A stretch of 64,000 nucleotides of DNA from Adineta vaga (GCA_021613535.1 CP075493.1:15686001-15750000); one strand, 5' to 3'; numbered from the stretch's first letter, positions 46,032-58,055 are shown. Notes: a model not told the origin generated them from the sequence alone. A program made the numbers and translations.

Positions 46032-46478
46032 CTAGCAGTTCAAATATCCCAGTGTATAAGAACAATTGGTGACGTGACGTGTTGCTTGGCTAGCAAGAAC
46101 TATTGCGACAATAAGTCCGATATATCCTGCAATACTACTGAGCGTAACAAGAATATTGAATACGAGTGCCAAAGTACTCATTGTTCTTGCACCACTTATA
46201 TTGTTCGACTGTTTGTAACTACGACAAATCAAACTGAAGATAAGGGGAAGGATTCCAGCGAATATCCAACCGATAAATATGTTGACAATCGACCATGGTA
46301 ACCAGTCACGAATTTGAAGAATTTCTGGATTTTGATATGACTGAATCATAGGAACAACATATACTAGCTGATTGTTAGGTGGTTGCTGTATGTACTGAAC
46401 GTGGCCACTTGGTGGAACGTATTCATATTGTGGTGGAGAAGTTTCGGGATATTTTGACTGTACGTAGCTAGCATCCAT
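46032..46478 (-). CDS. CD225/dispanin (IFITM-like) membrane protein
   Basis: 148 aa, no intron. The N-terminal 55 residues are Pro/Tyr/Gln-rich (PPQYEYVPPSG), probably cytosolic. Then comes the CD225 domain: a first intramembrane helix (WLPWSIVNIFIGWIFAGILPLIFSLICR), a basic cytosolic loop with SYKQSNNISGARTMS, and a second helix (LALVFNILVTLSSIAGYIGLIVAIVL). The cysteine after the first helix is a usual palmitoylation site. Family members include interferon-induced transmembrane proteins that restrict membrane fusion, and PRRT2-type synaptic proteins. The A-R-x-x-S loop pattern fits the family. The function in this animal is unknown. Confidence 0.83.
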   Translation of the reverse strand: MDASYVQSKYPETSPPQYEYVPPSGHVQYIQQPPNNQLVYVVPMIQSYQNPEILQIRDWLPWSIVNIFIGWIFAGILPLIFSLICRSYKQSNNISGARTMSTLALVFNILVTLSSIAGYIGLIVAIVLASQATRHVTNCSYTLGYLNC

Positions 46479-47194
46479 AATTTTTCGAAGAATAAGTTAT
46501 ACTTTATACGGCATGTATGGCTATTTAAATACTTTTATAGAGCATATATTCTCAAAGCATTTGCTCAGAAGTATACGTATTAGCGAAAGTCGAAGGTGAG
46601 TTTCCAGTAAATATGCTTATCTCAAAAGTATTGATACAAGTCATTTATCATACTTTTTATCGTAAGTATATGGATGTTGCTATCGTATTGCCTGTGCATT
46701 TTTTTCGTTCCTTTTTATTAAATAATTGTATACGAAATGTATGATTTTTTTAAAATCATTCCACTCGAGTAGGATCACATAATTCATAACCAATGGGATG
46801 TGGAATAATTGAGGTTCAATGAGCTTATTTTTTCTTTAAAAGATAGATCAATGTGTTTTCAAATTATGATTTTATGCTCTTACTACACTCATCCACTCAC
46901 ATCCTCAAGATCTTTCAGATTGTGCAATGGCATTATTTCCAACTTTTTTTTTATTTGACTTTTAACTGTAAAAATAAACAAGACTGAATTAAAGAAAGAA
47001 ATCATGTTTTTATATTTTTCTTTATGAAAAAGAAAACGTTGGAAGCACAGAATTACATTCTATGTCTATATTGACTCATTCCAATGGTATAGTGCAACTA
47101 CTCAACTTGGTTTTTTCCAAGTTTTGAAATGAAAAATATTCATTATAAAATGTTTTTGTAAAAACTAATTCTATTGCATTAAAATATAGCTATT
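46479..47194. other. Divergent promoter region with hairpin repeat
   Basis: About 715 bp between the CD225-like gene and the RING-vWA gene. It contains the repeat copy at 46881-46911; nothing else recognised. Confidence 0.5.
46881..46911. repeat. TGTGGG-type hairpin repeat, half copy
   Basis: ACTCATCCACTCACATCCTCAAGATC; only one arm is clear, with the family end CCTCAAGAT. Confidence 0.6.
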
Positions 47195-49259
47195 ATGTTT
47201 CAAACGATTTCTACTTTATCAGCTACGGTACCTGACGAATGTTCAATTTGTCTGACTGCTTTATCACCCGGTTTACCTCTGCTTACACTATCTTGCAATC
47301 ATAAGTTTCATTTAGAATGTTTTGCATTAAATTTGAAAGCAAAACATCGACAGTGTCCATTATGTCGAACAACAGTTGATTCGACTGTAAACAAAATATT
47401 AATTGGTGAAAATGTTGAAGAAAACAGTCAAAACGAACGAGCTTTTATTGAGACCAATCAATCGCGTCATAGGCTGCCGTTATCTGTTCGTTTAGATCGA
47501 AGATCTTCACGACGCGTTACCAATGTAAGTAAATATATAATTTAAAAAATCGCTCAAGTCTTTTTTCTCAAACGTATAATCATATAGAATATCATCTCGG
47601 TAGAAGATCCTGTTGATGAAATTGCTTTACGAACAGTATCTAATCAATTAACTAATACTTTATCAAATAGTCATATTTTACCTTCAATTATTGTCTCAAC
47701 TACTTTGGAATTTAATGGTCAATTATCTAATCAAGAATCTACTATGTATGGACTTGTCACTCTCGAAGCTCCTTCAAACAGTTCTTCAACAAATGCTCAC
47801 GCTCCAATTGATATTATCTGTCTTGTTGATCAGAGTAGCTCTATGAAAGGAAGAAGAATGATCTTATTAAAACAAACATTAATCTATATTGCTGAACGAT
47901 TAAATGAATTCGATAGATTAGCTATTGTTTCTTTTGATAAACGAGCATTTGATCGTTCGCATAATTTTAAACGTATGAATCAACAAAAGTAAATTAAAAG
48001 TTGATATTTTCATCTATTGTCAAATCATTCATTATTTTCAGTTTAGAAACAATGAAAAAAGTTATTCATGACAATATCCAGATCGGAAATGGAACATGTA
48101 TTGGATCCGGATTAGAAATGGCTATTAATTTATTCGTCAATCGTCGAACTAAAAATCCACTTAGTGCTTTACTCTTGTTCACTGATGGTGAAGACAGAAG
48201 ACCATGTGATTATTCTCAATTAATGAGTAAATTACCTGAAAATACCATTTGTCATACCTTTGGTTATGGGCGTGAACATTCATCTGATTTACTACTAAAA
48301 CTAGCTGAATTGGGTAATGGAGGTACATTTACATATATTGTAAGTAATATACATTAAAAATCTTTTATTCAAATTCAATTTACACAATGTTCATCATTTA
48401 GGATAAACACGAAGCAATTGGTCCTGCTTTTGCTTCAACAATGGCTGGTTTGTTGACATGTGTAGCTCAACAAATTCGTGTTAACATTGAATTTTCTCAA
48501 GAATACCAAGTAATCCAAACTCATTCTCATTACGAATATGAACCAGAGCAATTACCATCATCAAAAGTAATTTTCAAACTCAATGATCTCAATGCGAATG
48601 AGAAACGGAATCTTCTCTTTCAATTATATACACCAAAAATCATGGATACATCTGCGACAAAGATTATTGGAAAGAAATATTTCAATATAAAATCAAATAA
48701 GGAATCACAACATAATCAGCACGATGTTAATAAACATATCATCGGTGCGTTTTTTACTGACAAAACGAATTAGTCTAATTCTCTCTCTTTAGGTCATGTA
48801 TCAATAACTTATATCGAACCAGAGAGTAGAAACACGTTAAACACTGTATCCGTTCCTTTTCATCTTGTTCGAAGTTCATTTTTAACTTCTGAACTTTGTC
48901 GAATCAATCGTAAAGTTGATATTCAACGAAATCGAGTACGAACAGCAATGGTATTGAAACAAGCAATGAACGAAAATAATTACGATCGATCATTAAGTAT
49001 TCTTAAAAATCAAGTAAAAAGTATTCAACGAAGTGCTTCTGCACGACATCCATTTTGTCAGCAGTTAGTCAAAGATCTTAAATATCAATATCCATCAGAA
49101 GAAGAATATCGTTCATCACAATCAAATGCTTGTCTTCAACATTTATCTGAACGAAGTACTTACACTACAGAAAGATGTCAAAGTGCAAAAAGCTATCAAA
49201 GTCCACAACAACAACTTGAAATAGAACATTTTAACATGAACTATACAAAGAAATCATAA
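47195..49259 (+). CDS. RING-H2 / von Willebrand A domain protein (probable E3 ubiquitin ligase)
   Basis: Five exons: 47195-47524, 47588-47988, 48042-48339, 48402-48744 and 48793-49259. All introns are 48-63 nt with matching phases, giving 612 aa. Residues 16-57 form a RING-H2 finger (CSICLTALSPG ... CNHKFHLECF ... CPLC, spacing C3H2C3) that would recruit an E2 enzyme. The vWA domain contains the MIDAS motif D-x-S-x-S as VDQSSSMKG, then GTCIGSGLEMAI and FTDGED, so metal binding is likely intact. The C-terminal region is Ser/Gln-rich and basic. The order RING then vWA matches the plant WAV3-type and related animal RING-vWA ligases. The substrate is unknown. The architecture is complete with no damage. 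Confidence 0.88.
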
Positions 49260-49487
49260 TGAATTTATAGAATGAGAAGATTACCATGAGACTTCTGAAT
49301 TAAACTCTTTTCTTTAAAATTTGTTCATTTGAAAATCGATAAATGCAGCACACACACTTTATTTGGTTTCTTCACACAATAAGCTGATATTCACATACAA
49401 AACACACACATAGATAAAAAGCATGGAACAATAGATATAGAAGAAAGATGAAAGTGATATATGTAGGAGATGTTCTGAAAAATGAAG

Positions 49488-49552
49488 GTATGTGTGTGGG
49501 AGTGGGTGAGGATTGAAATAAAGAATGGATACCCACACCCACACTTCATTTG
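49488..49552. repeat. TGTGGG-type hairpin repeat fused to a piggyBac fragment
   Basis: GTGTGTGGGAGTGGGTGAG, core GATTGAAATAAAGAATGGAT, then ACCCACACCCACAC. The core matches the copy at 58012-58055. Its right end coincides with the break in the piggyBac-like reading frame. Confidence 0.8.
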
Positions 49553-49922
49553 TAAAATATAGTTTAAAAGAATCCAAAATCGTTTGAACTTTTGTAGCTG
49601 AATCAGATTTTTTTAAAATTATATTAGCTGCAGGTATTCGACCTTTTGTTTGATTTGCATGAATCGACCAAGTAATATCGGCTTTTTGTATTGTCTCTGG
49701 TTAATCTTCTTTGAAAATTTCAGATTGATCTTCATCATCATCAGATGCATCAGATTCTTCTGAAATATGTTCGTCTGTAGATGTATCATCTGATTCATCA
49801 GGAACAAAATCATAATCATTTTCCAAATCCGAATCTTGACTGGTGATGTAGTCATCTTCATTTTCATCAGAGAGTAAAAGATCTCTGATTCTTTTTAAAT
49901 TTGACTTGGATGTATTATTCAT
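49553..49922 (-). mobile_element. piggyBac-like transposase N-terminal fragment
   Basis: From ATG 49922 the frame reads an acidic, Asp/Ser-rich N-terminus (LLLSDENEDDYITSQDSDLE and SEESDASDDDEDQSE) like that of PGBD/piggyBac transposases. After a stop codon at 49700 the same frame continues with ITWSIHANQTKGRIPAAN and a segment ending DSFKLYFTNEV. This matches the conserved start of the DDE_Tnp_1_7 domain (W...GR-PA-NI ... DAF-LFFTDE). The frame then runs directly into TGTGGG repeat sequence and no catalytic part remains. It is a dead 5' remnant. The family call rests on two short conserved stretches plus the acidic leader. Confidence 0.7.
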
Positions 49923-51142
49923 AATATATGTAGATCTTATGAAATACGTGGGTGAAACGTTTGTTGTTGGACAGAAAAAGAACGAAAAAAAGGCGAAGTA
50001 ACAAAAATAGAGAAAAGACAAAGAAACGTCGAGTACATATATATAGAATAACGATCAGAAATAAACCGCTAAGTATGCGACAGGATAGATAAAGTCATAT
50101 ATATGTACTACAAAAGAATAGAGAATAATAACAGTGTACATATTCTAGCATTATCGAACCGAGCATTTCCATATGTATATCGCGACACATTGGACTATAC
50201 ACTTGTGTGATAAAAACTAGCCTTCTAATGTAATTTTGTAAATTTCTTATCGCTTTATCATGCCTTTGAAAGCTTAAATAATTAAAAATAACTTATCCAG
50301 AACAATTTATCACAGAAATTTGATTTTCATTAAGAAATAATAAAAATTTACCAGTTTATATATAAATATAAGTCAACAATACTATAGAAGAGTATGCAAA
50401 CGAATCACAAATCATGTTTTCTAAACAATAAATTGTATGCAATAGACGGCAGTTATGAAAAAAATGCAAAATTCGTGTCGATTACACAAATAGTGTGCCA
50501 GGGTCCGAATGGCCCAAATCAGTAAAAGGCTGTGTAGAATATGATAGAAAAATGCAAAGTGGGCCCGCGTGGACCTCACGACAGAAACCGAGGATTAGTT
50601 GATAAAAAATATTTATATTCGTATGAGGAGTCGGAACTTTTTGCAGATGGATTTGTTTCTCGAAGCTTTGTCTTGGGCGCTAAATCCGAGTAAATTGCCG
50701 GCCTAACTCAATAATATGGACGTAAAGAAAAGGAGAAAAAATCAAAGTAATAAATAGAAACGTGAGAGAAATGACAGATGGACATGGTTGTGAAGAAAAA
50801 GTACCTATCTCCCCGTATATATTCTCGAGCATATCGCCATTTTTCTCCAAGAAAACATCATCAGTGGTCAAGCATCGATAAAAAGGTACGCTTTCTTATT
50901 TTGTCTCTTCATAGAGCGTCGCTAATTAGAATTGAACTAATAGATCTACCAATAGAAATTTACACTTTTTATTTTCAACAGTTTTTTATTTTCTTCCAGT
51001 ATAGTACGTTAAGTTCCACCCCTCTCCACCGTAAACAAAATTCTAACTAGAAGCGAGTAAATTTAATGCTATTTGGATATGTTGGAGCTTGTATTAGATA
51101 TGTCGTCGTAAAATTTTTAGCTCGGTTGTGCAAAAGTTTTTA
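49923..51142. other. Gene-poor spacer
   Basis: About 1.2 kb. No convincing frame or repeat. Short open frames near 50680-51050 lack family similarity. Confidence 0.45.
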
Positions 51143-51516
51143 GAGATAAACATTGAACACGTAAATGATGTCACATCCCAAATTTCTCAAGTACGGCTCA
51201 TTTTGAAGACATGATTTCTGTTTACGTTTAAAAGAGCATCTCCAAATCTTCAATTTAATAGAACACTTTCCTCAAAAACCTTTGTTTTCCTTTTCAGAAT
51301 CTATTTTACATAGAAAAAGACTCAAAAAAATCTCTGAAAAACTTCTAACTATTATACTGCAAGTTTTTTAGTCTTTTCATGTGTAAAATAGATTCTGAAA
51401 AGATAGGAAAGATTTTTGAGATTCTTTTTTAAACAGAAAAAATTCAAATCTGCAAAATAAATAGCAGCTGAGAAATTTCGGAGGCGGCATCATCTACATG
51501 TTGAATATTTATCTTT
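51143..51516. repeat. Fold-back (inverted repeat) element, about 370 bp
   Basis: The left arm (51143-51336) and right arm (51366-51516) are imperfect reverse complements. The best blocks are CAGAATCTATTTTACA near the loop and AAATTTCTCA plus GATAAA-CATT at the outer ends. A loop of about 30 bp separates them. Arms are diverged, so it is an old non-autonomous element or degraded palindrome. No target duplication was identified. Confidence 0.72.
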
Positions 51517-52616
51517 GGAATAAATAGAATGTTGATATAAAATGGGCGAAGGGAATCTTAAACAGTTGGTTTAGGCACAAAAAAATGAATGTTGATATAA
51601 AATGTACTTAGATTTGTAGGAACATCATAATAAAATCTATTCTTAGTCACCATCTGTATTTTATCTCAGACATTATATTCTAAAATAAAACGTTAAATCA
51701 ATAAACCTTGAAATTTTTCTGTTATTGGGTATCTTTACATAAGACATATTCTTTTTTTATTTGAGAGAACTATGATTTCAATTCTTAGTTATTGTAGAAA
51801 AACTCTTTGTGAAAGTATTGATATTGATACACTCATCAGAAGAAAAAATGTTCTATTTAGTGAGCAATAAGAAAGAAGAAGAAGAAGAAGAAGAAAAAGA
51901 GAAAATAAATTTAAATTTAAAAAGGGTTGTCATATTTTTAGCACCACATCGAATCCACTTAAAAGTACATTATAAGGATCACATCACTGCAAGATAGTTT
52001 TTATTAAAATATTGAATGCACTTAGAATTACGTGATGTGTATTTTTAATTTCAATAGTATGAAAATATATTATATTTCTCCTCATATGACTAAGAAAGAA
52101 AAAGAAAACGAAGGATATGAGAGTAAAATCTAGAAAGTCAACGCAGAAATATTTTTAATGTCATGAAAAAAAGAGAATTAACATTTTCGCATTGCAAATT
52201 ATGCGACTAAGACATAATTTGAGTAGAATAGTTTTATATCAATAAATATGAACATGTAAGTATAATTACAAGTTTTCTTTAATTAATCGAATTCATAAAT
52301 GAATATTTTATTGAAAATTGCAAGTAAGCAGGATGAAATAAAAAGACTAGAAAAGATCGTGCAGTATTTTGAATATTTTTTAAACTCGAAAATGAGCGAA
52401 GAGAAAGTAATTATATGCCAACACAACTTAACAATTCTAAACTTAGAAATTCTGATCATTTCTCTTCATTCACATACAAAGAATAAGAGAATAAGGAATA
52501 ATTTTTGCTATTAAATTCATTAAGTACGTTAGAAAAGATAGAAAATATATCTCATCTTTAACTATTGGAGAAATTCTTATTTTCCAACACAATCGTTTTA
52601 GGACAAATTTATATCG
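51517..52616. other. Gene-poor spacer
   Basis: About 1.1 kb. It contains two copies of GAATGTTGATATAAAATG (51528-51545 and 51586-51603), a 58-bp-spaced direct repeat, and a GAA-rich tract near 51871-51904. No gene is seen. Confidence 0.5.
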
Positions 52617-54187
52617 ATGAAAATATTGAAAAGTTATTTATTGATTGTGTTATTATTGAATATAACAAGTTGGGTGTCAGCAACTTCTTTATTTTCACGT
52701 GTTAAAACATCAAAAGGTGAAAATTTTAAAAAAGCAGTGACCTATGAATCGAGAGATTTATTTTATGCTTTGGATGATCCTTCGGTAAATCGTGCAACAT
52801 CTGAACATTTTCAAATTATTTGGGGGAATAATGATACATCTGGAACTGTAAATTTGACGTTGGTTGAAGGCAATTTAAAAAATCTTGAAGGCATCCGTTC
52901 ATTTTATATCGACGTACTAGGATTTGGTGATATTGGATATGCTGGAAAACCGTCTTTAACTGGTCTCTATAAATCGAATCTTTACATTGCACTTATTGGA
53001 CTTGAAAAGATTTATGACGGCTGGGCCTATGTTGGAACAGACAGTGATGGGTGTGCTTATCAGGTGATGATGCCAGGTGCTCTGCATGTAAATCCACCAA
53101 GTTGGGTACCTCCTCATGAGCTTGGACATGTATTTGTTTTCCATAATCGTGGAGCTGTTCCCTATGTTTGGGGTGAATCAGTAGCAAATTATTTGCGACA
53201 TGAATACTTAGGTAGTGACTACTATAGTTTTGGCGGAACAGTCTATGTTCCCGACGCTTACTTTTTTCCAGCCTATCTATTAAGTCGGGAATCACATTTT
53301 CCAAGTGGTAAGAACTGGTACGATATATAGCCGATTTTCCTTTACATAAGCGAAAATCCAGAAAACATCCAAGGACTTGGTCACCAGGCATTGTTAAACA
53401 TATTCACTAGTAAACTACGAACTCCAACATATTTTGACACAATTTCCAATGTAACTGGTGTTTCTATCAAAGAAATACTAGGTCGAGTGACTAGAAGATT
53501 GGTAACGATGGACTTTAAAGCAAAAAAGCTTTTTTTAAAATCTTTCGATGATTTTATAAAAGTTCCAGGACATTCGGAAAAGACTTACACGACATTAACA
53601 AATGCAAGTGATGGATGGATGGTTGTTCCTGATGATAAAGCTCCACAACAAGCAGGTCACAATGTTATTCCTTTGGGTTCATTTCCGAATAAGTCTTCCA
53701 TTACCGTTAACTTCCAAGGAACGAGTACGGCAACAGGTGCTGATTGGAGAGTTAGTATTGTTACCGCAACAGCAGATCGAACATCTCGATATTCTTCCAT
53801 GTGGAACAGCGGTAAGCTTAACAAATTTCATCATAATTAAGATAATCAATAAAGAAACGACTCATCTTAATCAAATTAGTCTAGTGATTCGAAGTTTAAT
53901 TGGTTAAATAAAAAGGAGATATTTTGTTTCTTCTTTGTTACGAAATTTTCTTACTATTTTGTCATATATAATTACAATCCTACTGAATTCTTCTTACTCT
54001 TTTCTCATTTATAACTGTAATTTATTTGTTTCCTCTATTATTTCCAGGTACTAATACTATGAACTTGCAGGGAGATGAGAAAGCTGTTTATTTAGTTGTT
54101 ACTGCAACTCCATCCAGTATGCCATTTATTGATCTTGGAAATAATGGCATCAAATTTCCTTATAAAATACAAGTAACATCACAATGA
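52617..54187 (+). pseudogene. HELGH metallopeptidase-like (DUF6055-type) secreted protein with in-frame TAG
   Basis: Two exons, 52617-53811 and 54048-54187, with a 236-nt intron; 444 codons in one frame. The signal peptide is MKILKSYLLIVLLLNITSWVSA. HELGH at residues 167-171, preceded by PSWVPP and followed by GESVANYLRHEY, is a zinc-peptidase-like HExxH motif of the DUF6055 type, known mainly from bacteria and fungi. The C-terminal part looks like a beta-sandwich. A TAG codon at 53328-53330 interrupts the frame after NWYDI. The sequence on both sides continues in the same frame with full conservation in style (PIFLYISENPENIQ). So the gene is either recently inactivated, polymorphic or read through. 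The protein up to the stop keeps HELGH but lacks the last 207 codons. Confidence 0.75.
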
Positions 54188-54701
54188 TTGGAAAAATGCT
54201 TGGTGAAATGAATCTTTCTTCTCTCATATTTATGATGCAGATGAAGTGTGGATGAAATGATTTTTGGAAATAAATGAATCTATAAGAAGAAAGTACATAA
54301 AAATTCAAATAATTATTATTTATTTTCATTTCACTTCACTTATCTAAGACATTTACAGGTAAATGTCTTTTGAAATCATATATTAATTTACTATGGATCA
54401 GAATAGACGACAACTTGTCAAATCATTCTCGAAAAACATCCATCATAAATACAGTGCCGTTAATGCATGTGATCATTGTAATAAAGATTGTAATTTTTTT
54501 GATAAACCTTGTCGTTTATGTTAACGGTGTACAGATGAGACAATATAGTTTTCATGGCAGCAAATCAACGTTGAACGATATCGCATAGTTAACTTTTTCA
54601 ATCATGTTTAGATACATGAATTTGTTTCAGTTCGAATAGATGTTTTAATTGATGATTCAGAAACTGATCGGAACATCCAATACGGATAGAATTTTAATTT
54701 T

Positions 54702-54788
54702 CACGAGGGTAGGTGTCGGTGTTAGATAGATATAGTAATCACACCCACACCCTCACCCACCCACCCTCACCCACACCCCTCAAGATTC
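54702..54788. repeat. TGTGGG-type hairpin repeat, extended copy
   Basis: CGAGGGTAGGTGTCGGTG, an AT-rich core, then several CCCACACCCTCACCCACCC units ending ACCCCTCAAGATTC. The right arm has about six C-rich units, more than other copies. Confidence 0.85.
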
Positions 54789-55029
54789 ACCTAAATAAAT
54801 CACTTTTTTTTATTCAAATTAGTCACTCATAGATAAACAAATATATGTATTTTTGTTCTCAAAACGAGATCGAATGGCTTGTCTTGATCTACGAAAGTCC
54901 AAAGGTGTTCTTATATGCCATGTAAAATTGTTAATCGGTATAGAATGTGAAGATGGTTTTAATTTATTTGAATCGATTTTCTTCAGACGTGGCGTGTGTT
55001 TTTGAAATCATTCCGTAGAAAAATCTGAT

Positions 55030-55070
55030 GATGTGGATGTGGGTATATCTCCTTCACCCACACCCTCCCT
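55030..55070. repeat. TGTGGG-type hairpin repeat, short copy
   Basis: GATGTGGATGTGGGTATATC, a short core, then CACCCACACCCTCCC. The left and right arms pair. Confidence 0.75.
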
Positions 55071-55847
55071 ATAAGGACTTCTTTAAATTAGGCGAAAAAA
55101 TTTAATTTTTGAAGCGTCGATTCGATTAATAATGATTATTTATATAATATGAATGAACAACAAGATTTTTGCACAGATCTTTTTCTGATAGTAGCCAGTC
55201 AAAACTAGCCATGACTTCGATCTTTTACACTTCTGACACCCAGAGACTGCTGTAGTGTGGAAAAAAAACCGGTTCAGAAAAATGTGGACCCGCAGCCCCC
55301 ATCCTCAAGTCCTATACTGCAGGAGTGTCGTAGGATGCCATTTTGAAGGTATGACTGGGTTTTCTAACGTTATTCTTCGAATAAGGTTATATCACTAAAA
55401 CTTATTACATAAAAGTCACAATATAATATAAAAACATTTTCTCATCGATTAAAACTAAATTTACCATGATCCTACAACATGGAAAGTTGTAAAAAAATAA
55501 CGATTAGACGATTTGCAACGTATAATAAACCTTTTCTTCTGTTTCTTCAAGTGCTTCATAAATCTTTTTTTACGTTTATCAGACCATCATAAACGCTTTT
55601 ATCGTAGGTTATTCCCCGCTTTTTTACAATGTAGAAACATGTGATTTTTTAATTACAATCGAATATTTTTATTAAATGCCAACAAACGATAATATTTAAA
55701 TTAATTTTTCGATTTTCATGACAGTATATAGTGTAGTTTAAATTAGAAAAATTATAATTTGAAAAGTTGCATCTAACAGAGAAAGTAAACCAGATCAACA
55801 TCAAATGTAGATAAACGTCAACTATACCTAAGGATTTAGAAAATTTT

Positions 55848-55912
55848 AGAAGGGTGTGGGTGTGGGTGGATGTGGTTGAAAAAATTAACGACACCCACAC
55901 CCTCAAGATTCG
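55848..55912. repeat. TGTGGG-type hairpin repeat, complete copy
   Basis: GAAGGGTGTGGGTGTGGGTG, core ATGTGGTTGAAAAAATTAACG, then ACACCCACACCCTCAAGATT. This is one of the best-preserved copies. Confidence 0.88.
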
Positions 55913-56194
55913 ATGGAAACGTTGTTGAGATCCTATAGATTATCCCATACAAGATTGATGTAGACATCAAATACAATCTTTTTATTTTAGGTAATCGATT
56001 GAACTATTTTCAGAATCAATCAATAGAAAGATCTAAAAAGAGAAAATAGTTGTCATTCAATTTGGAGATGAAAAATCATTTAAAAGATGAACGACGAAAG
56101 CAAACTAAAAACTACTAACAAAAAAAGCAATAGCAAGTATGAGAAAAGAAGATTTGTAAAATGGTTCTTAAATTTATTAAAGTATTGTTTGTAT

Positions 56195-57559
56195 TCAATT
56201 GAAGTTGAAATAACGATGTTTAAGACGTTGGAATGTTGCACGATAAAGTGTACCAGTCAATGTATAGATATAAAAAGACGTTGAATGAGTAAAATGTACC
56301 AATAGAACAATCAAAGAGTATATTAAATTTTCGACAACCACACGATATTGACTTTTAGGTATATCAGCTGTTAAACTGGCGTATGAACGATAAAGTCCAA
56401 ATGGTAAATCCAAAACCAAAACACACGATACCTAAAAAACAGTCATTTAACATTATTTTCAATTTAAACTGTCACAGAATATAAATCATTATCTACTGAT
56501 TGCGTTTCATAATCATGTGCAACTATATAAGGCATAGATCCTCATCGGCTCTTGATTACTGTCCAAATAAGTTTAGTATAGGATCGAATAGAAAACATAG
56601 TAAATCATACACAGATCTATTTGTCCGAGATTGGAGATGATAATTATTTTTTATTTACAATTTTGTAAAACATCTGAACTAACCTGAATAAATAACATTC
56701 GCGTGAGATTACGACCATTTTTTCGTGCTAATATTAAGGGATTTATTGTTCGAACAGTTTGTGGAAAAGAATTTGTTATTGGACGAACAATCCTAGAGCG
56801 AGTATTGCGAATAGTTAATATACCAAAGATAGTTATAATAATGCTTGGAAAAACGATATCTACTCCTAAATATACCCAATCATTGATGATTCGACAAGGA
56901 AGATTTCGACCATAGCAAGAAACAGGAACATTGGCAACTTTTGCTTCCACACAATAAAATATTTCAGTAAATACAAACGTAAAAAAAATGAAAATACTCA
57001 TGACAACACGTTTTGCCAGTCGATGTGTACTCAGTTGACGATAAGCAACTGTTTGATGACTACACAAAAATCGATCAACATTTGCTCCAACAAGACTCCA
57101 AATAGCTGTTGACCAACTAATGTTAAGTAAATACAAACGAACTTTACAAAGAGGCTGATTTTCATTGGGCCAATTGATATTGTAACTACAATTCAGAATG
57201 AAAAATAAAAATTTTCACTTTTAATTATTGGTTAATAACGAGAATTATTAGACATGACGAATGGGTTAGACGATCTCTGCCATAACCTCATACACACATC
57301 CTCAAGATGTTTTTTTTCTGAAAACTTACCCTTGCAGAACTCGTGTTAATAAACCTGACCATATAAATACTATAGCAGATACGGAAGACCAACAAAGGTA
57401 GATTGTGCATGGAATCTCTTTGAGAGAACGTTCTCTTAAAATGCAGATATTCAATACATTACTTAATGTTCCAAAAAGAATTAAAAATGTAGGTGCATGA
57501 CGATTGATTCGCATTGTGACGTAACTGATGGACGACACCATATCACTACTATTTGACAT
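56195..57559 (-). CDS. Rhodopsin-like GPCR
   Basis: Three minus-strand exons: 57559-57330, 57185-56684 and 56431-56195, giving 322 aa with consistent phases. Start at ATG 57559; an earlier in-frame TTG is not used. TM1 includes FGTLSNVLNICIL, TM3 ends GANVDRFLCSH (DRY position), TM5 is DIVFPSIIITIFGILTI, and TM7 reads STSFYIYTLTGTLYR. Cysteines before TM3 (QPLCKVR) and in the second extracellular loop (CYGRNLPC) can form the usual disulfide. This is a class A receptor of the same lineage-specific type as the others in the window. Intron 1 (144 nt) contains part of a telomere-like hairpin repeat. The ligand is unknown. Confidence 0.85.
57281..57309. repeat. TGTGGG-type hairpin repeat, degenerate copy in GPCR intron 1
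   Basis: ATAACCTCATACACACATCCTCAAGATG, with the conserved CCTCAAGAT end. It lies inside an intron. Confidence 0.55.
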
Positions 57560-58011
57560 TTTTTTTCTCAATATATCAAGATCGATCGATTAAATTCAAA
57601 TAAGCTGTAAAATAAGACTATAGACACATTTATAAGTTATAGTTTACTATCAGACTTGAAAATATTTTTTCTCTTTCTCTTCTTGATCGTGCATGAAGAT
57701 AATTCTTATAAATTGCTTCTGTCATATTGCGTGAAAGACTCTCATATAGTAGAGAGTAGATGAAATCTCATATAAAAATTAGCGAGACAAACCGTCTTAA
57801 TAAAACAATCGGTTCCTGATCCATTGATAAAGTCTGCACTCATTGAGTGTGTCTTTAAAGTTAAAAAGAAATATGCAAAGCTGAAGACGTCACATCATGA
57901 TAGAATTAGAAAATTAATGAGAAAGAATATATTGATCATTAAAAGAAAAGAAGTATCAAATGTCAAAAAGAAAATTAAGATAGATTTGATCATCATTATT
58001 AGAACAATTAA

Positions 58012-58055
58012 TTGAGGTTGTGGGTTGAAATAAAGAATCAATACCGACACTCTCA
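58012..58055. repeat. TGTGGG-type hairpin repeat
   Basis: TTGAGGTTGTGGGT, core TGAAATAAAGAATCAATACC, then GACACTCTCAAAG. The core is shared with the copy at 49488-49552. Confidence 0.7.

Larger units (their letters stand above)
54188..56194. other. Gene-poor region with four hairpin repeats
   Basis: About 2 kb with no supported gene. It has the highest density of telomere-like hairpin repeats in the window: 54702-54788, 55030-55070, a weak one at 55281-55310, and 55848-55912. Confidence 0.55.

Noticed and set aside
49488-49552. True telomere end or assembly artefact at TGTGGG tracts
   Set aside because: The tracts are short, inverted within each copy and flanked on both sides by normal sequence; many similar copies exist, so they are internal repeats.
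54370-54588. Plus-strand open frame of 72 codons
   Set aside because: Short, no homology recognised and surrounded by repeat-rich spacer; likely chance.
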